The notes beneath the pieces were generated by a model, which did not search any database, was not told the origin of the DNA, and worked only from the letters and a program-made list of their open reading frames with translations. Source: Calliopsis andreniformis (taxonomy: Eukaryota > Arthropoda > Insecta > Hymenoptera > Andrenidae). From it: a stretch of DNA of 64,000 nucleotides. The DNA lies in the NCBI RefSeq assembly GCF_051401765.1, contig NW_027480438.1:7006001-7070000 (forward strand), given 5' to 3'. The position numbers and the translations under genes are program-made. Below are positions 36,241 to 49,068 of the stretch, in pieces. Numbering within the stretch: the first letter of the stretch is position 1; each line of letters begins with the position of its first letter.

Positions 36241-37849
36241 TCAGTCCTCAAACCTCAATCCTGAATCCTCGATCCTGAATCCTCAATCTTCAGCCCTGAG
36301 TCCTCAACAATCAGTTGTCAATCCTCAATCCTCAATAGAATATCCTCAATTCACAGGTTTCAATACTCAATACTCAACCTGCAGCCTTCAAATCTCTATC
36401 CACAAACATCAATTCTCATCACTCAACCCTCAACACTCATTCCCCAATCCTCAATCCTCAATCCTCAATTCTCAATCCTCAATCGTCAATCTTCAATCCT
36501 CAATACTCAATCTTCAATCCTCAATCCTCAATCCTCGGTCCACAATCCTCAATCGTCAATCTCCAATCCTGAATACTCAATCTTCAATCCTCAATCCTCA
36601 ATGCTCAATCCTCAATCCTCAAACCTCATTCTTCGATACTCAATACTGAATCTTCAATCCACAATCCTCGATCCTCAACCCTCAATCCTCAATCCTCAAT
36701 CTTTAATCCTCAGTCCCCAATCCTCAATCTTCTATCCTCAATACTCAATCCTCAATCCTCAATCCTCAATCCTGAATCTTCAATCCGCAATAATCAATCT
36801 TCAATCCTCAATCCTCAATTGTCAATCCTCAATCATCAATCCTCAATCATCAATCCTCAATCTTCAGTACTCAATCTTCAATCCTCAATCCTCAATCCTC
36901 AATCCTCAATCCTCAATCATCAATCCTCAATCATCAACCCTCAATCTTCAATACTCAATCTTCAATCCTCAATCCTCAATCCTCAATCCTCAATCCACAT
37001 TCTTCAATCCTCAACACCCAATACTCAATCTTCAATCCACAATTCTCAATCGACAATTTTCAATCCTCAGTCCTCAATCCTCAGTAATCAATCATCAATC
37101 TTCAATACTTAATCGTCAATCCTCTGTCCTCAATCCTCAATCCTGAACCCTCAATCCTCAATCCTCAATCCTCAATACTCAGTCCTCAAACCTCAATCCT
37201 CAATGTTCGATCCTCAATACCCAATCCTCAGTCTTCAATCCTCAATCCTCAATCCTCAATCCTCAATCATCAATATTCAATCCTCAATACTCAATCTTCA
37301 ATCCTCAATCCTCAATCCTCAATCCTCAACCCTCAATCCTCAATCTTCAATCCTCAATACTCAAACTGCAATTCTCAATACTCAGTCCTCACTCCTCAAA
37401 CCTCATTCTTCAATCCTCAGTACCGAATCCTCAATCTTCAATCCACAATCCTCAATCCTCAAATCTCAATCCTCAATTCTCAATCATCAGACATCAAACA
37501 CCAATACTCAACCCACAGTCCTCGTCCTCAATCCACAACCCCCAATCCTCAATCCTCAATCTTCAGTCATTAATATTCAATGATCAATCCTCGATCCTCA
37601 ATCCTCAATCCTCAACTCTCAATCCTCAATGTTCGATCCTCAATACCCAATCCTCAGTCTTCAATCCTCAATCCTCAATCCTCAATCCTCAATCCTCAAT
37701 TCTCAGTCCTCAATCCTCAATCTTCAATCCTCAATCCTCAATCCCCAATCCTCAATCCTCAATCCTCTATCCTCAATATTCAATCCTCAATCCTCAATAC
37801 TCAATCCTCAGTCCTCAACCCTCAATCCTCAATCCTCAATCCTCAATCC
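36241..37849. repeat. Block repeating 34.37-35.0 kb at +1,867 bp
   Basis: The D cassette at 36,306 and the landmark at 36,601 lie exactly 1,867 bp after those at 34,439 and 34,734. Later parts repeat short GTTCGATCC strings near 37,205 and 37,631 that recall the 3.0-kb and 17.5-kb regions. Confidence 0.78.
36306..36445. repeat. Cassette 1, subfamily D
   Basis: As 34,439 but AAATCTC is intact and ATTCCCC closes the cassette. Confidence 0.87.
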
Positions 37850-38298
37850 TCAATCTTCAATCCTCAATACTCAGTCTTCAATCCTCAATCCTCAATCCTC
37901 AATCCTCAATCCTCATTCTTCAATACTCAATATCCAATCCACAATCTTCAATCCTCAATCCTCTATCTTCAACTCTCAATCCTAAATCCTCAATCCTTAG
38001 ACCTCAAACAGCAATACTCAACCCTCAGTCCTCGTCCTCAATCCACAACCATCAATACTCAATCCTCAATCTTCAATCATCAATATTCAATTTTCAGTCC
38101 TCAATCCTCAATCCTCAATCCTCAATCCTCAATCCTCAATCCTCAATGTTCAATCCGCAACACCCAATCCTCAATCCTCAATCCTCAATCCTCAAGCGTC
38201 AATCCTCAATCCTCAATCCTCAACCCTCAATCCTCAGTCCTCAAGCCTCCACCCCGAATCCTCAATCCTGAATCTTCAATCTTCAGCCATAAGTCCTC

Positions 38299-38438
38299 AA
38301 CAATCAATTGTCAATCCTCAATCCTCAATAGAATATCCTCAATTCACAGTTTTCAATACTCAATCCCCATTCTGCAATCTTCAAATCTCAATCCACAAAC
38401 ATCAATTCTCATCACGCAACCCTCAACACTCAGTCCTC
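38299..38438. repeat. Cassette 1, subfamily E
   Basis: Typical E copy; unit 1 of the 3,722-bp pair. Confidence 0.88.
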
Positions 38439-40853
38439 AATCTTCAATCATCAATCCTCAATCCTCAATCTTCAATCCTCAATACCCAATCTTCAATCCT
38501 CAATCCTCAATTCTCAATCCTCAATGCTCAAAACTCAATCGTCAATCCTCAATCCCCAATCCTCAATCTTCAATCCCCAATCCTCAATCCTCAATCCTCA
38601 ATCATCAATATTCAATCCTCAATACTCAATCTTCAATCCTCAATCCTGAATCCTCAATCCTCAACCCTCAATCCTCAATCTTCAATCCTCAATACTCAAA
38701 CTGCAATCCTCAATCCTCAGTCCTCACTCCTCAATCCTCATTCTTCAATCCTCAGTACCGAATCCTCAATCTTCAATCCACAATCCTCAATCCTCAAATC
38801 TCAATCCTCAATTCTCAATCATCAGACTTCAAACACCAATACTCAACCCACAGTCCTCGTCCTCAATCCACAATCGTCAATCCTCAATCCTCAATCTTCA
38901 GTCATTAATATTCAATTATCAATCCTCGATCCTCAATCCTCAATCCTCAACCCTCAATCCTCAATGTTCGATCCTCAATACCCAATCCTCAGTCTTCAAT
39001 CCTCAATCCTCAATCCTCAATCCTGAATCCTCAATTCTCAGTCCTCAATCCTCAATCTTCAATCCTCAATCCTCAATCCTCAATCCACAATCCTCAATCC
39101 TCAATCCTCATTCTTCAATCCTCAATACACAATCCTCAATCTTCAATCCTCAATCCTCAATCCTCAATTCTCAACCCTCAATCCTCAGTTCTGAGTCCTC
39201 AATCCTCAATCCTCAAAACCTCAGCCCTCACCCTCAATCCTCAATCCTCAATCCTCAATCCTCAATCTTCTATCCTCAATACTCAATCCTCATTCTTCAA
39301 TCCTCAATACACAATCCTCAATCTTCGATCCTCAACCCTCAATCCTCAATTCTCAACCCTCAGCCCTCATCCTCAATCCTCAATCCTCAATCCTCAATCC
39401 TCAACCTTCAATCCTCAATACTCAATCTTCAATAATCAATCCTCAATTCTCAATCCTCAATACTCAATCCTCAATCGACAATACTCAATCCTCAATCCAC
39501 ATTCTTCAATCCTCAACACCCAATCCTCAGTCTTCAATCCTCAATCCTCAGTCCTCAATTCACAATCCTCAATCCTCAATCCTCAGACCTCAAACATCAA
39601 TACTCAACCCTCAGTCCTCTTCCTCAATCCACAACCATCAATCCTCGATCCTGAATCTTCAATCATCAATATTCAATCTTCAATCCTCAATACTCAGTCC
39701 TCAATCCTCAATACTCAATCCTCAATCCTCAATGGTCAATCCTCAATACCCCATCCTCAATCCTCAATTTTCAATCCTCAATACTCAATACTCAATCCTC
39801 AGTCCTCAATACTCAATCCTCAGTCCTCAATCCTCATTCTACAATCCTCAATACCCAATCCACAATCTTCAATCCTCAGTCCTCAATCCTCAATTCTCAA
39901 TCCTCAATCCTCAATCCTCAGACCCCAAACAGCAATACTCAACGCTCTGTCCTCGTCCTCAATCCTCAATCCTCAATCTTCAATCCTCAATCCTCAATCC
40001 TCAATACTCAATCTTCAATCCTCAATCCTCAGTCCTCAATTCTCAATCCTCAATCCTCAATCCTCAGTCCTCAAACCTCAATCCTCAACCCTCAGCCCTC
40101 ATCCTCAATCCTCAATCCTCAATCCTCAATCCTCAATCTTCAATCCTCAATACTCAATCTTCAATCCTCAATCCTCAATCCTCAATCTTCAATCCTCAAT
40201 GCTCAATGCTCATTCCTTAATCCTCAGTCCTCAATCCTCAATCCTCAATCCTCAATCGACATTCTTCAATCCTCAACACCCAATCCTCTATCTTCAGTCC
40301 TCAATCCTCAGTCCTCAATTCTCAATCCTCAATCCTCAATCCTCAGACCTCAAACATCAATACTCAACCCTCAGTCCTCTTCCTCAATCCACAACCATCA
40401 ATCCTCGATCCTGAATCTTCAATCATCAATATTCAATCTTCAATCCTCAATACTCAATCCTCAATCCTCAATACTCAATCCTCAATCCTCAATGTTCAAT
40501 CCTCAATACCCCATCCTCAATCCTCAATCTTCAATCCTCAATACTCAATATTCAATCCTCAGTCCTCAATCCTCAATCCTCAGTCCTCAATCCTCATTCT
40601 ACAATCCTCAATACCCAATCCACAATCTTCAATCCTCAATCCTCAATCCTCAATTCTCAATCCTCAATCCTCAATCCTCAGACCCCAAACAGCAATACTC
40701 AACGCTCAGTCGTCGTCCTCAATCCTCAATCCTCAATCTTCAATCCTCAATCCTCAATCCTCAATACTCAATCTTCAATCCTCAATCCTCAGTCCTCAAA
40801 CCTCAATTCTGAATCCTCAATCCTGAGTCCTCAATCTTCAGCCCTCTGTCCTC

Positions 40854-40993
40854 AAGAATCTGTAGTCAATCCTCAACTCTCAATAGAATATCCTCAATTC
40901 ACAGCTTTCAACCCTCAATACTCAATCTGCAATTTTCAAACCTCTATCCACAAACATCAATTCTCATCACTCAACCCTCATCACTCAGTCCTC
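40854..40993. repeat. Cassette 1, subfamily A variant (AAGAATC)
   Basis: First heptads AAGAATC TGTAGTC; AACCCTC replaces AACACTC after AGCTTTC. Confidence 0.87.
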
Positions 40994-42020
40994 AATGTTC
41001 AATCCTCAATCCTCAATTCCCAATCTTCAATCCTCAATACTGAACCTTCAATCCACAATCCTCAATCCTCAACCCTCAATCCTCAATCCTCAATCTTCAG
41101 TCCTCAGTCCCCAATCCTCAACCTTCTATCCTCAATACTAAATCCTCAATGCTCAATCCTCAGTCCTCAATCTTCAATCCTCAATACTCAATCTTCAATC
41201 CTCAATCCTCAATCCTCAATCCTCAATCATCAATCCTCAATCATCAATCCTCAATCTTCAATACTCAATCTTCAATCCTCAATCCTCAATCCTCAATCCT
41301 CAATCCACATTCTTCAATCCTCAACACCCAATACTCAATCTTCAATCCTCAATTCTCAATCGTCAATTCTCAATCCTCAGTCCTCAATCCTCAGACCTCA
41401 AACATCAGTACTCAACCCTCAGTCCTCGTCCTCAGTCGACAACCCTCAATCGTCGATCCTCAATCTTCAATCATCAATATTCAATCTTCAGTCCTCAATC
41501 CTCAATCCTCAATCCTCAATACTCAATCCTCAATCCTCAATGTTCAATCCTCAATCCTCAATCCTCAATACTCAATCTTCAATCCTCAATACTCAGTCTT
41601 CAATCCTCAATCCTCAATCCTCAATCCTCAATCCTCATTCTTCAATACTCAATATCCAATCCACAATCTTCAATCCTCAATCCTCTATCCTCAACTCTCA
41701 ATCCTAAATCCTCAATCCTTAGACCTCAAACAGCAATACTCAACCCTCAGTCCTCGTCCTCAATCCACAACCATCAATACTCAATCCTCAATCTTCAATC
41801 ATCAATATTCAATTTTCAGTCCTCAATCCTCAATCCTCAATCCTCAATCCTCAATCCTCAATCCTCAATGTTCAATCCGCAACACCCAATCCTCAATCCT
41901 CAATCCTCAATCCTCAAGCGTCAATCCTCAATCCTCAATCCTCAACCCTCAATCCTCAGTCCTCAAACCTCCACCCCGAATCCTCAATCCTGAATCTTCA
42001 ATCTTCAGCCATAAGTCCTC

Positions 42021-42160
42021 AACAATCAATTGTCAATCCTCAATCCTCAATAGAATATCCTCAATTCACAGTTTTCAATACTCAATCCCCATTCTGCAAT
42101 CTTCAAATCTCAATCCACAAACATCAATTCTCATCACGCAACCCTCAACACTCAGTCCTC
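42021..42160. repeat. Cassette 1, subfamily E
   Basis: Partner of 38,299 at +3,722. Confidence 0.88.
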
Positions 42161-44575
42161 AATCTTCAATCATCAATCCTCAATCCTCAATCTTCAATCC
42201 TCAATACCCAATCTTCAATCCTCAATCCTCAATTCTCAATCCTCAATGCTCAAAACTCAATCGTCAATCCTCAATCCCCAATCCTCAATCTTCAATCCCC
42301 AATCCTCAATCCTCAATCCTCAATCATCAATATTCAATCCTCAATACTCAATCTTCAATCCTCAATCCTCAATCCTCAATCCTCAACCCTCAATCCTCAA
42401 TCTTCAATCCTCAATACTCAAACTGCAATCCTCAATCCTCAGTCCTCACTCCTCAATCCTCATTCTTCAATCCTCAGTACCGAATCCTCAATCTTCAATC
42501 CACAATCCTCAATCCTCAAATCTCAATCCTCAATTCTCAATCATCAGACTTCAAACACCAATACTCAACCCACAGTCCTCGTCCTCAATCCACAATCGTC
42601 AATCCTCAATCCTCAATCTTCAGTCATTAATATTCAATTATCAATCCTCGATCCTCAATCCTCAATCCTCAACCCTCAATCCTCAATGTTCGATCCTCAA
42701 TACCCAATCCTCAGTCTTCAATCCTCAATCCTCAATCCTCAATCCTGAATCCTCAATTCTCAGTCCTCAATCCTCAATCTTCAATCCTCAATCCTCAATC
42801 CTCAATCCACAATCCTCAATCCTCAATCCTCATTCTTCAATCCTCAATACACAATCCTCAATCTTCAATCCTCAATCCTCAATCCTCAATTCTCAACCCT
42901 CAATCCTCAGTCCTGAGTCCTCAATCCTCAATCCTCAAAACCTCAGCCCTCACCCTCAATCCTCAATCCTCAATCCTCAATCCTCAATCTTCTATCCTCA
43001 ATACTCAATCCTCATTCTTCAATCCTCAATACACAATCCTCAATCTTCGATCCTCAACCCTCAATCCTCAATTCTCAACCCTCAGCCCTCATCCTCAATC
43101 CTCAATCCTCAATCCTCAATCCTCAACCTTCAATCCTCAATACTCAATCTTCTATAATCAATCCTCAATTCTCAATCCTCAATACTCAATCCTCAATCGA
43201 CAATACTCAATCCTCAATCCACATTCTTCAATCCTCAACACCCAATCCTCAGTCTTCAATCCTCAATCCTCAGTCCTCAATTCACAATCCTCAATCCTCA
43301 ATCCTCAGACCTCAAACATCAATACTCAACCCTCAGTCCTCTTCCTCAATCCACAACCATCAATCCTCGATCCTGAATCTTCAATCATCAATATTCAATC
43401 TTCAATCCTCAATACTCAGTCCTCAATCCTCAATACTCAATCCTCAATCCTCAATGGTCAATCCTCAATACCCCATCCTCAATCCTCAATCTTCAATCCT
43501 CAATACTCAATATTCAATCCTCAGTCCTCAATACTCAATCCTCAGTCCTCAATCCTCATTCTACAATCCTCAATACCCAATCCACAATCTTCAATCCTCA
43601 GTCCTCAATCCTCAATTCTCAATCCTCAATCCTCAATCCTCAGACCCCAAACAGCAATACTCAACGCTCAGTCCTCGTCCTCAATCCTCAATCCTCAATC
43701 TTCAATCCTCAATCCTCAATCCTCAATACTCAATCTACAATCCTCAATCCTCAGTCCTCAATTCTCAATCCTCAATCCTCAGTCCTCAGTCCTCAAACCT
43801 CAATCCTCAACCCTCAGCCCTCATCCTCAATCCTCAATCCTCAATCCTCAATCCTCAATCTTCAATCCTCAATACTCAATCTTCAATCCTCAATCCTCAG
43901 TCCTCAATCTTCAATCCTCAATGCTCAATGCTCATTCCTTAATCCTCAGTCCTCAATCCTCAATCCTCAATCCTCAATCGACATTCTTCAATCCTCAACA
44001 CCCAATCCTCTATCTTCAATCCTCAATCCTCAGTCCTCAATTCTCAATCCTCAATCCTCAATCCTCAGACCTCAAACATCAATACTCAACCCTCAGTCCT
44101 CTTCCTCAATCCACAACCATCAATCCTCGATCCTGAATCTTCAATCATCAATATTCAATCTTCAATCCTCAATACTCAATCCTCAATCCTCAATACTCAA
44201 TCCTCAATCCTCAATGTTCAATCCTCAATACCCCATCCTCAATCCTCAATCTTCAATCCTCAATACTCAATATTCAATCCTCAGTCCTCAATCCTCAATC
44301 CTCAGTCCTCAATCCTCATTCTACAATCCTCAATACCCAATCCACAATCTTCAATCCTCAATCCTCAATCCTCAATTCTCAATCCTCAATCCTCAATCCT
44401 CAGACCCCAAACAGCAATACTCAACGCTCAGTCCTCGTCCTCAATCCTCAATCCTCAATCTTCAATCCTCAATCCTCAATCCTCAATACTCAATCTTCAA
44501 TCCTCAATCCTCAGTCCTCAAACCTCAATTCTGAATCCTCAATCCTGAGTCCTCAATCTTCAGCCCTCTGTCCTC

Positions 44576-44715
44576 AAGAATCTGTAGTCAATCCTCAACT
44601 CTCAATAGAATATCCTCAATTCACAGCTTTCAACCCTCAATACTCAATCTGCAATTTTCAAACCTCTATCCACAAACATCAATTCTCATCACTCAACCCT
44701 CATCACTCAGTCCTC
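44576..44715. repeat. Cassette 1, subfamily A variant (AAGAATC)
   Basis: Partner of 40,854 at +3,722. Confidence 0.88.
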
Positions 44716-45379
44716 AATGTTCAATCCTCAATCCTCAATTCCCAATCTTCAATCCTCAATACTGAACCTTCAATCCACAGTCCTCAATCCTCAACCCTCA
44801 ATCCTCAATCCTCAATCTTCAGTCCTCAGTCCCCAATCCTCAACCTTCTATCCTCAATACTAAATCCTCAATGCTCAATCCTCAGTCCTCAATCTTCAAT
44901 CCTCAATACTCAATCTTCAATCCTCAATCCTCAATCCTCAATCCTCAATCATCAATCCTCAATCATCAATCCTCAATCTTCAATACTCAATCTTCAATCC
45001 TCAATCCTCAATCCTCAATCCTCAATCCACATTCTTCAATCCTCAACACCCAATACTCAATCTTCAATCCTCAATTCTCAATCGTCAATTCTCAATCCTC
45101 AGTCCTCAATCCTCAGACCTCAAACATCAGTACTCAACCCTCAGTCCTCGTCCTCAGTCGACAACCCTCAATCGTCGATCCTCAATCTTCAATCATCAAT
45201 ATTCAATCTTCAGTCCTCAATCCTCAATCCTCAATCCTCAATACTCAATCCTCAATCCTCAATGTTCAATCCTCAATCCTCAATCCTCAATACTCAATCT
45301 TCAATCCTCAATCCTCAGTCCTCAAACCTCAATTCTGAATCGTCAATCCTGAGTCCTCAATCTTCAGCCCTCAGTCATC

Positions 45380-45519
45380 AACAATCAGTAGTCAATCTTC
45401 AATCCTCAATAGAATATCCTCAATTCACAGCTTTCAACACTCAATACTCAATCTGCAATTTTCAAACCTCCATCCACAAACATCAATTCTCATCACTCAA
45501 CCCTCATCACTCAGTCCTC
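45380..45519. repeat. Cassette 1, subfamily A
   Basis: AATCTTC as third heptad and CATCCAC for TATCCAC. Confidence 0.88.
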
Positions 45520-46747
45520 AATGTTCAATCCTCAATCCTCAATTCTCAATCTTCAATCCTCTATACTGAATCTTCAATCCACAATCCTCAATCCTCAATT
45601 CTCAATCCTCAGTCCTCAATCCTCAGACCTCAAACATCAATACTCAACCCTCAGTCCTCGTCCTCAATCCACAACACTCAATCGTCGATCCTCAATATTC
45701 AATCACCAATATTCAATCTTCAATCCTCACTCCTCAATCCTCAATCCTCAATACTCAATCCTCAATCCTCAATGTTTTATACTCAATACCCAATCCTCAA
45801 TCTTCAATCCTCAATCCTCAACCCTCAACCCTCAATCCTCAATCCTCAATCCTCAATCCTCAGTCCTCAAACCTCAATCCTGAATCCTCAATCCTGAATC
45901 CTCAATCTTCAGCCCTCAGTCCTCAACAATCAGTTGTCAATCCTCAATCCTCAGTCCTCAGTCCTCAAACCTCAATCCTCAACACTCAGCCCTCATCCTC
46001 AATCCTCAATCCTCAATCCTCAATCCTCAATCTTCGATCCTCAATACTCAATCTTCAATCCTCAATCCTCTGCCCTCAATCTTCAATCCTCAATGCTCAA
46101 TGCTCATTCCTCAATCCTCAGTCCTCAATCCTCAATCCTCAATCCTCAATCCACATTCTTCAATCCTCAACACCCAATCCTCAGTCTTCAATCCTCAATC
46201 CTCAGTCCTCAATTCACAATTCTCAATCCTCAATCCTCAGACCTCAAACATCAATACTCAACCCTCAGTCCTCTTCCTCAATCCACAACCATCAATCCTC
46301 GATCCTGAATCTTCAATCATCAATATTCAATCTTCAATCCTCAATACTCAGTCCTCAATCCTCAATACTCAATCCTCAATCCTCAATGGTCAATCCTCAA
46401 TACCCCATCCTCAATCCTCAATCTTCAATCCTCAATACTCAATATTCAATCCTCAGTCCTCAATCCTCAATCCTCAGTCCTCAATCCTCATTCTACAATC
46501 CTCAATACCCAATCCACAATCTTCAATCCTCAATCCTCAATCCTCAATTCTCAATCCTCAATCCTCAATCCTCAGACCCCAAACAGCAATACTCAACGCT
46601 CAGTCCTCGTCCTCAATCCTCAATCCTCAATCTTCAATCCTCAATCCTCAATCCTCAATACTCAATCTTCAATCCTCAATCCTCAGTCCTCAAACCTCAA
46701 TTCTGAATCGTCAATCCTGAGTCCTCAATCTTCAGCCCTCAGTCATC

Positions 46748-46887
46748 AACAATCAGTAGTCAATCTTCAATCCTCAATAGAATATCCTCAATTCACAGCT
46801 TTCAACACTCAATACTCAATCTGCAATTTTCAAACCTCCATCCACAAACATCAATTCTCATCACTCAACCCTCATCACTCAGTCCTC
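46748..46887. repeat. Cassette 1, subfamily A
   Basis: Sister of 45,380 at +1,368, with the same two marks. Confidence 0.88.
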
Positions 46888-49068
46888 AATGTTCAATCCT
46901 CAATCCTCAATTCTCAATCTTCAATCCTCAATACTGAATCTTCAATCCACAATCCTCAATCCTCAACCCTCAATCCTCAATCCTCAATCTTCAATCCTCA
47001 GTCCACAATCCTCAATCTTCTATCCTCAATACTCAATCCTCAATGCTCAATCCTCAATCCTCAATCTTCAATCCTCAATACTCAATCTTCAATCCTCAAT
47101 CATCAATCCTCAATCATCAATCCTCAATCTTGAATACTCTATCTTCAATCCTCAATCCTCAATCCTCAATCCTCAATCCACATTCTTCAATCCTCAACAC
47201 CCAATACTCAATCTTCAATCCTCAATTCTCAATCCTCAGTCCTCAATCCTCAGACCTCAAACATCAATACTCAACCTTCAGTCCTCGTCCTCAATCCACA
47301 ACACTCAATCGTCGATCCTCAATATTCAATCACCAATATTCAATCTTCAATCCTCACTCCTCAATCCTCAATCCTCAATACTCAATCCTCAATCCTCAAT
47401 GTTTTATCCTCAATACCCAATCCTCAATCTTCAATCCTCAATCCTCAACCCTCAATCCTCAATCCTCAATCCTCAATCCTCAGTCCTCAAACCTCAATCC
47501 TCAATGTTCGATCCTCAATACCCAATCCTCAGTCTTCAATCCTCAATCCTCAATCCTCAATCCTCAATCATCAATATGCAATCCTCAATACTCAATCTTC
47601 AATCCTCAATCCTCAATCCTCAATCCTCAACCCTCAATCATCAATCTTCAATCCTCAATACTCAAACTGCAATCCTCAATCCTCAGTCCTCACTCCTCAA
47701 TCCTCATTCTTCAATCCTCAGTACCGAGTCTTCAATCCTCAATCCTCAATCCTCAATTCTCAACCCTCAATCCTCAGTCCTCAGTCCTCAATCCTCAATC
47801 CTCAATCCACAATCCTCAATCCTCAATCCTCATTCTTCAATCCTCAATACACAATCCTCAATCTTCAATCCTCAATCCTCAATCCTCAATTCTCAACCCT
47901 CAATCCTCAGTCCTGAGTCCTCAATCCTCAATCCTCAAAACCTCAGCCCTCACCCTCAATCCTCAATCCTCAATCCTCAATCCTCAATCTTCTATCCTCA
48001 ATACTCAATCCTCATTCTTCAATCCTCAATACACAATCCTCAATCTTCGATCCTCAACCCTCAATCCTCAATTCTCAACCCTCAGCCCTCATCCTCAATC
48101 CTCAATCCTCAATCCTCAATCCTCAACCTTCAATCCTCAATACTCAATCTTCAATAATCAATCCTCAATTCTCAATCCTCAATACTCAATCCTCAATCGA
48201 CAATACTCAATCCTCAATCCACATTCTTCAATCCTCAGTCCTCAATCCTCATTCTACAATCCTCAATACCCAATCCACAATCTTCAATCCTCAGTCCTCA
48301 ATCCTCAATTCTCAATCCTCAATCCTCAATCCTCAGACCCCAAACAGCAATACTCAACGATCAGTCCTCGTCCTCAATCCTCAATCCTCAATCTTCAATC
48401 CTCAATCCTCAATCCTCAATACTCAATCTTCAATCCTCAATCCTCAGTCCTCAATTCTCAATCCTCAATCCTCAGTCCTCAGTCCTCAAACCTCAATCCT
48501 CAACCCTCAGCCCTCATCCTCAATCCTCAATCCTCAATCCTCAATCCTCAATCTTCAATCCTCAATACTCAATCTTCAATCCTCAATCCTCAATCCTCAA
48601 TCTTCAATCCTCAATGCTCAATGCTCATTCCTTAATCCTCAGTCCTCAATCCTCAATCCTCAATCCTCAATCGACATTCTTCAATCCTCAACACCCAATC
48701 CTCTATCTTCAATCCTCAATCCTCAGTCCTCAATTCTCAATCCTCAATCCTCAATCCTCAGACCTCAAACATCAATACTCAACCCTCAGTCCTCTTCCTC
48801 AATCCACAACCATCAATCCTCGATCCTGAATCTTCAATCATCAATATTCAATCTTCAATCCTCAATACTCAATCCTCAATCCTCAATACTCAATCCTCAA
48901 TCCTCAATGTTCAATCCTCAATACCCCATCCTCAATCCTCAATCTTCAATCCTCAATACTCAATATTCAATCCTCAGTCCTCAATCCTCAATCCTCAGTC
49001 CTCAATCCTCATTCTACAATCCTCAATACCCAATCCACAATCTTCAATCCTCAATCCTCAATCCTCAA

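Larger units (their letters stand above)
37850..41571. repeat. 3,722-bp tandem duplication, unit 1
   Basis: Landmarks at 38,329, 38,524, 39,732, 40,199, 40,492, 40,884 and 41,149 all recur at exactly +3,722, so no net indel separates the units at these points. It contains an E cassette at 38,299 and an A-type cassette at 40,854. The left border is placed to about 20 bp. Confidence 0.9.
41572..45293. repeat. 3,722-bp tandem duplication, unit 2
   Basis: It follows unit 1 directly and differs by scattered substitutions, for example in the hexamer string near 39,950 and 43,672. Collinearity with unit 1 continues to about 45,312, where an AGTCCTC heptad replaces the expected AATACTC AGTCTTC continuation. 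Much of it is copied again at 49,069-52,170. Confidence 0.9.
45294..49068. repeat. Mosaic block with two A cassettes 1,368 bp apart
   Basis: A cassettes at 45,380 and 46,748 share a CATCCAC heptad in place of TATCCAC, so they are sister copies. The stretch near 48,600-48,990 repeats at 51,924-52,300 with offset 3,310. No cassette 1 was found between 46,888 and 50,023, the longest gap in the window. Confidence 0.78.
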
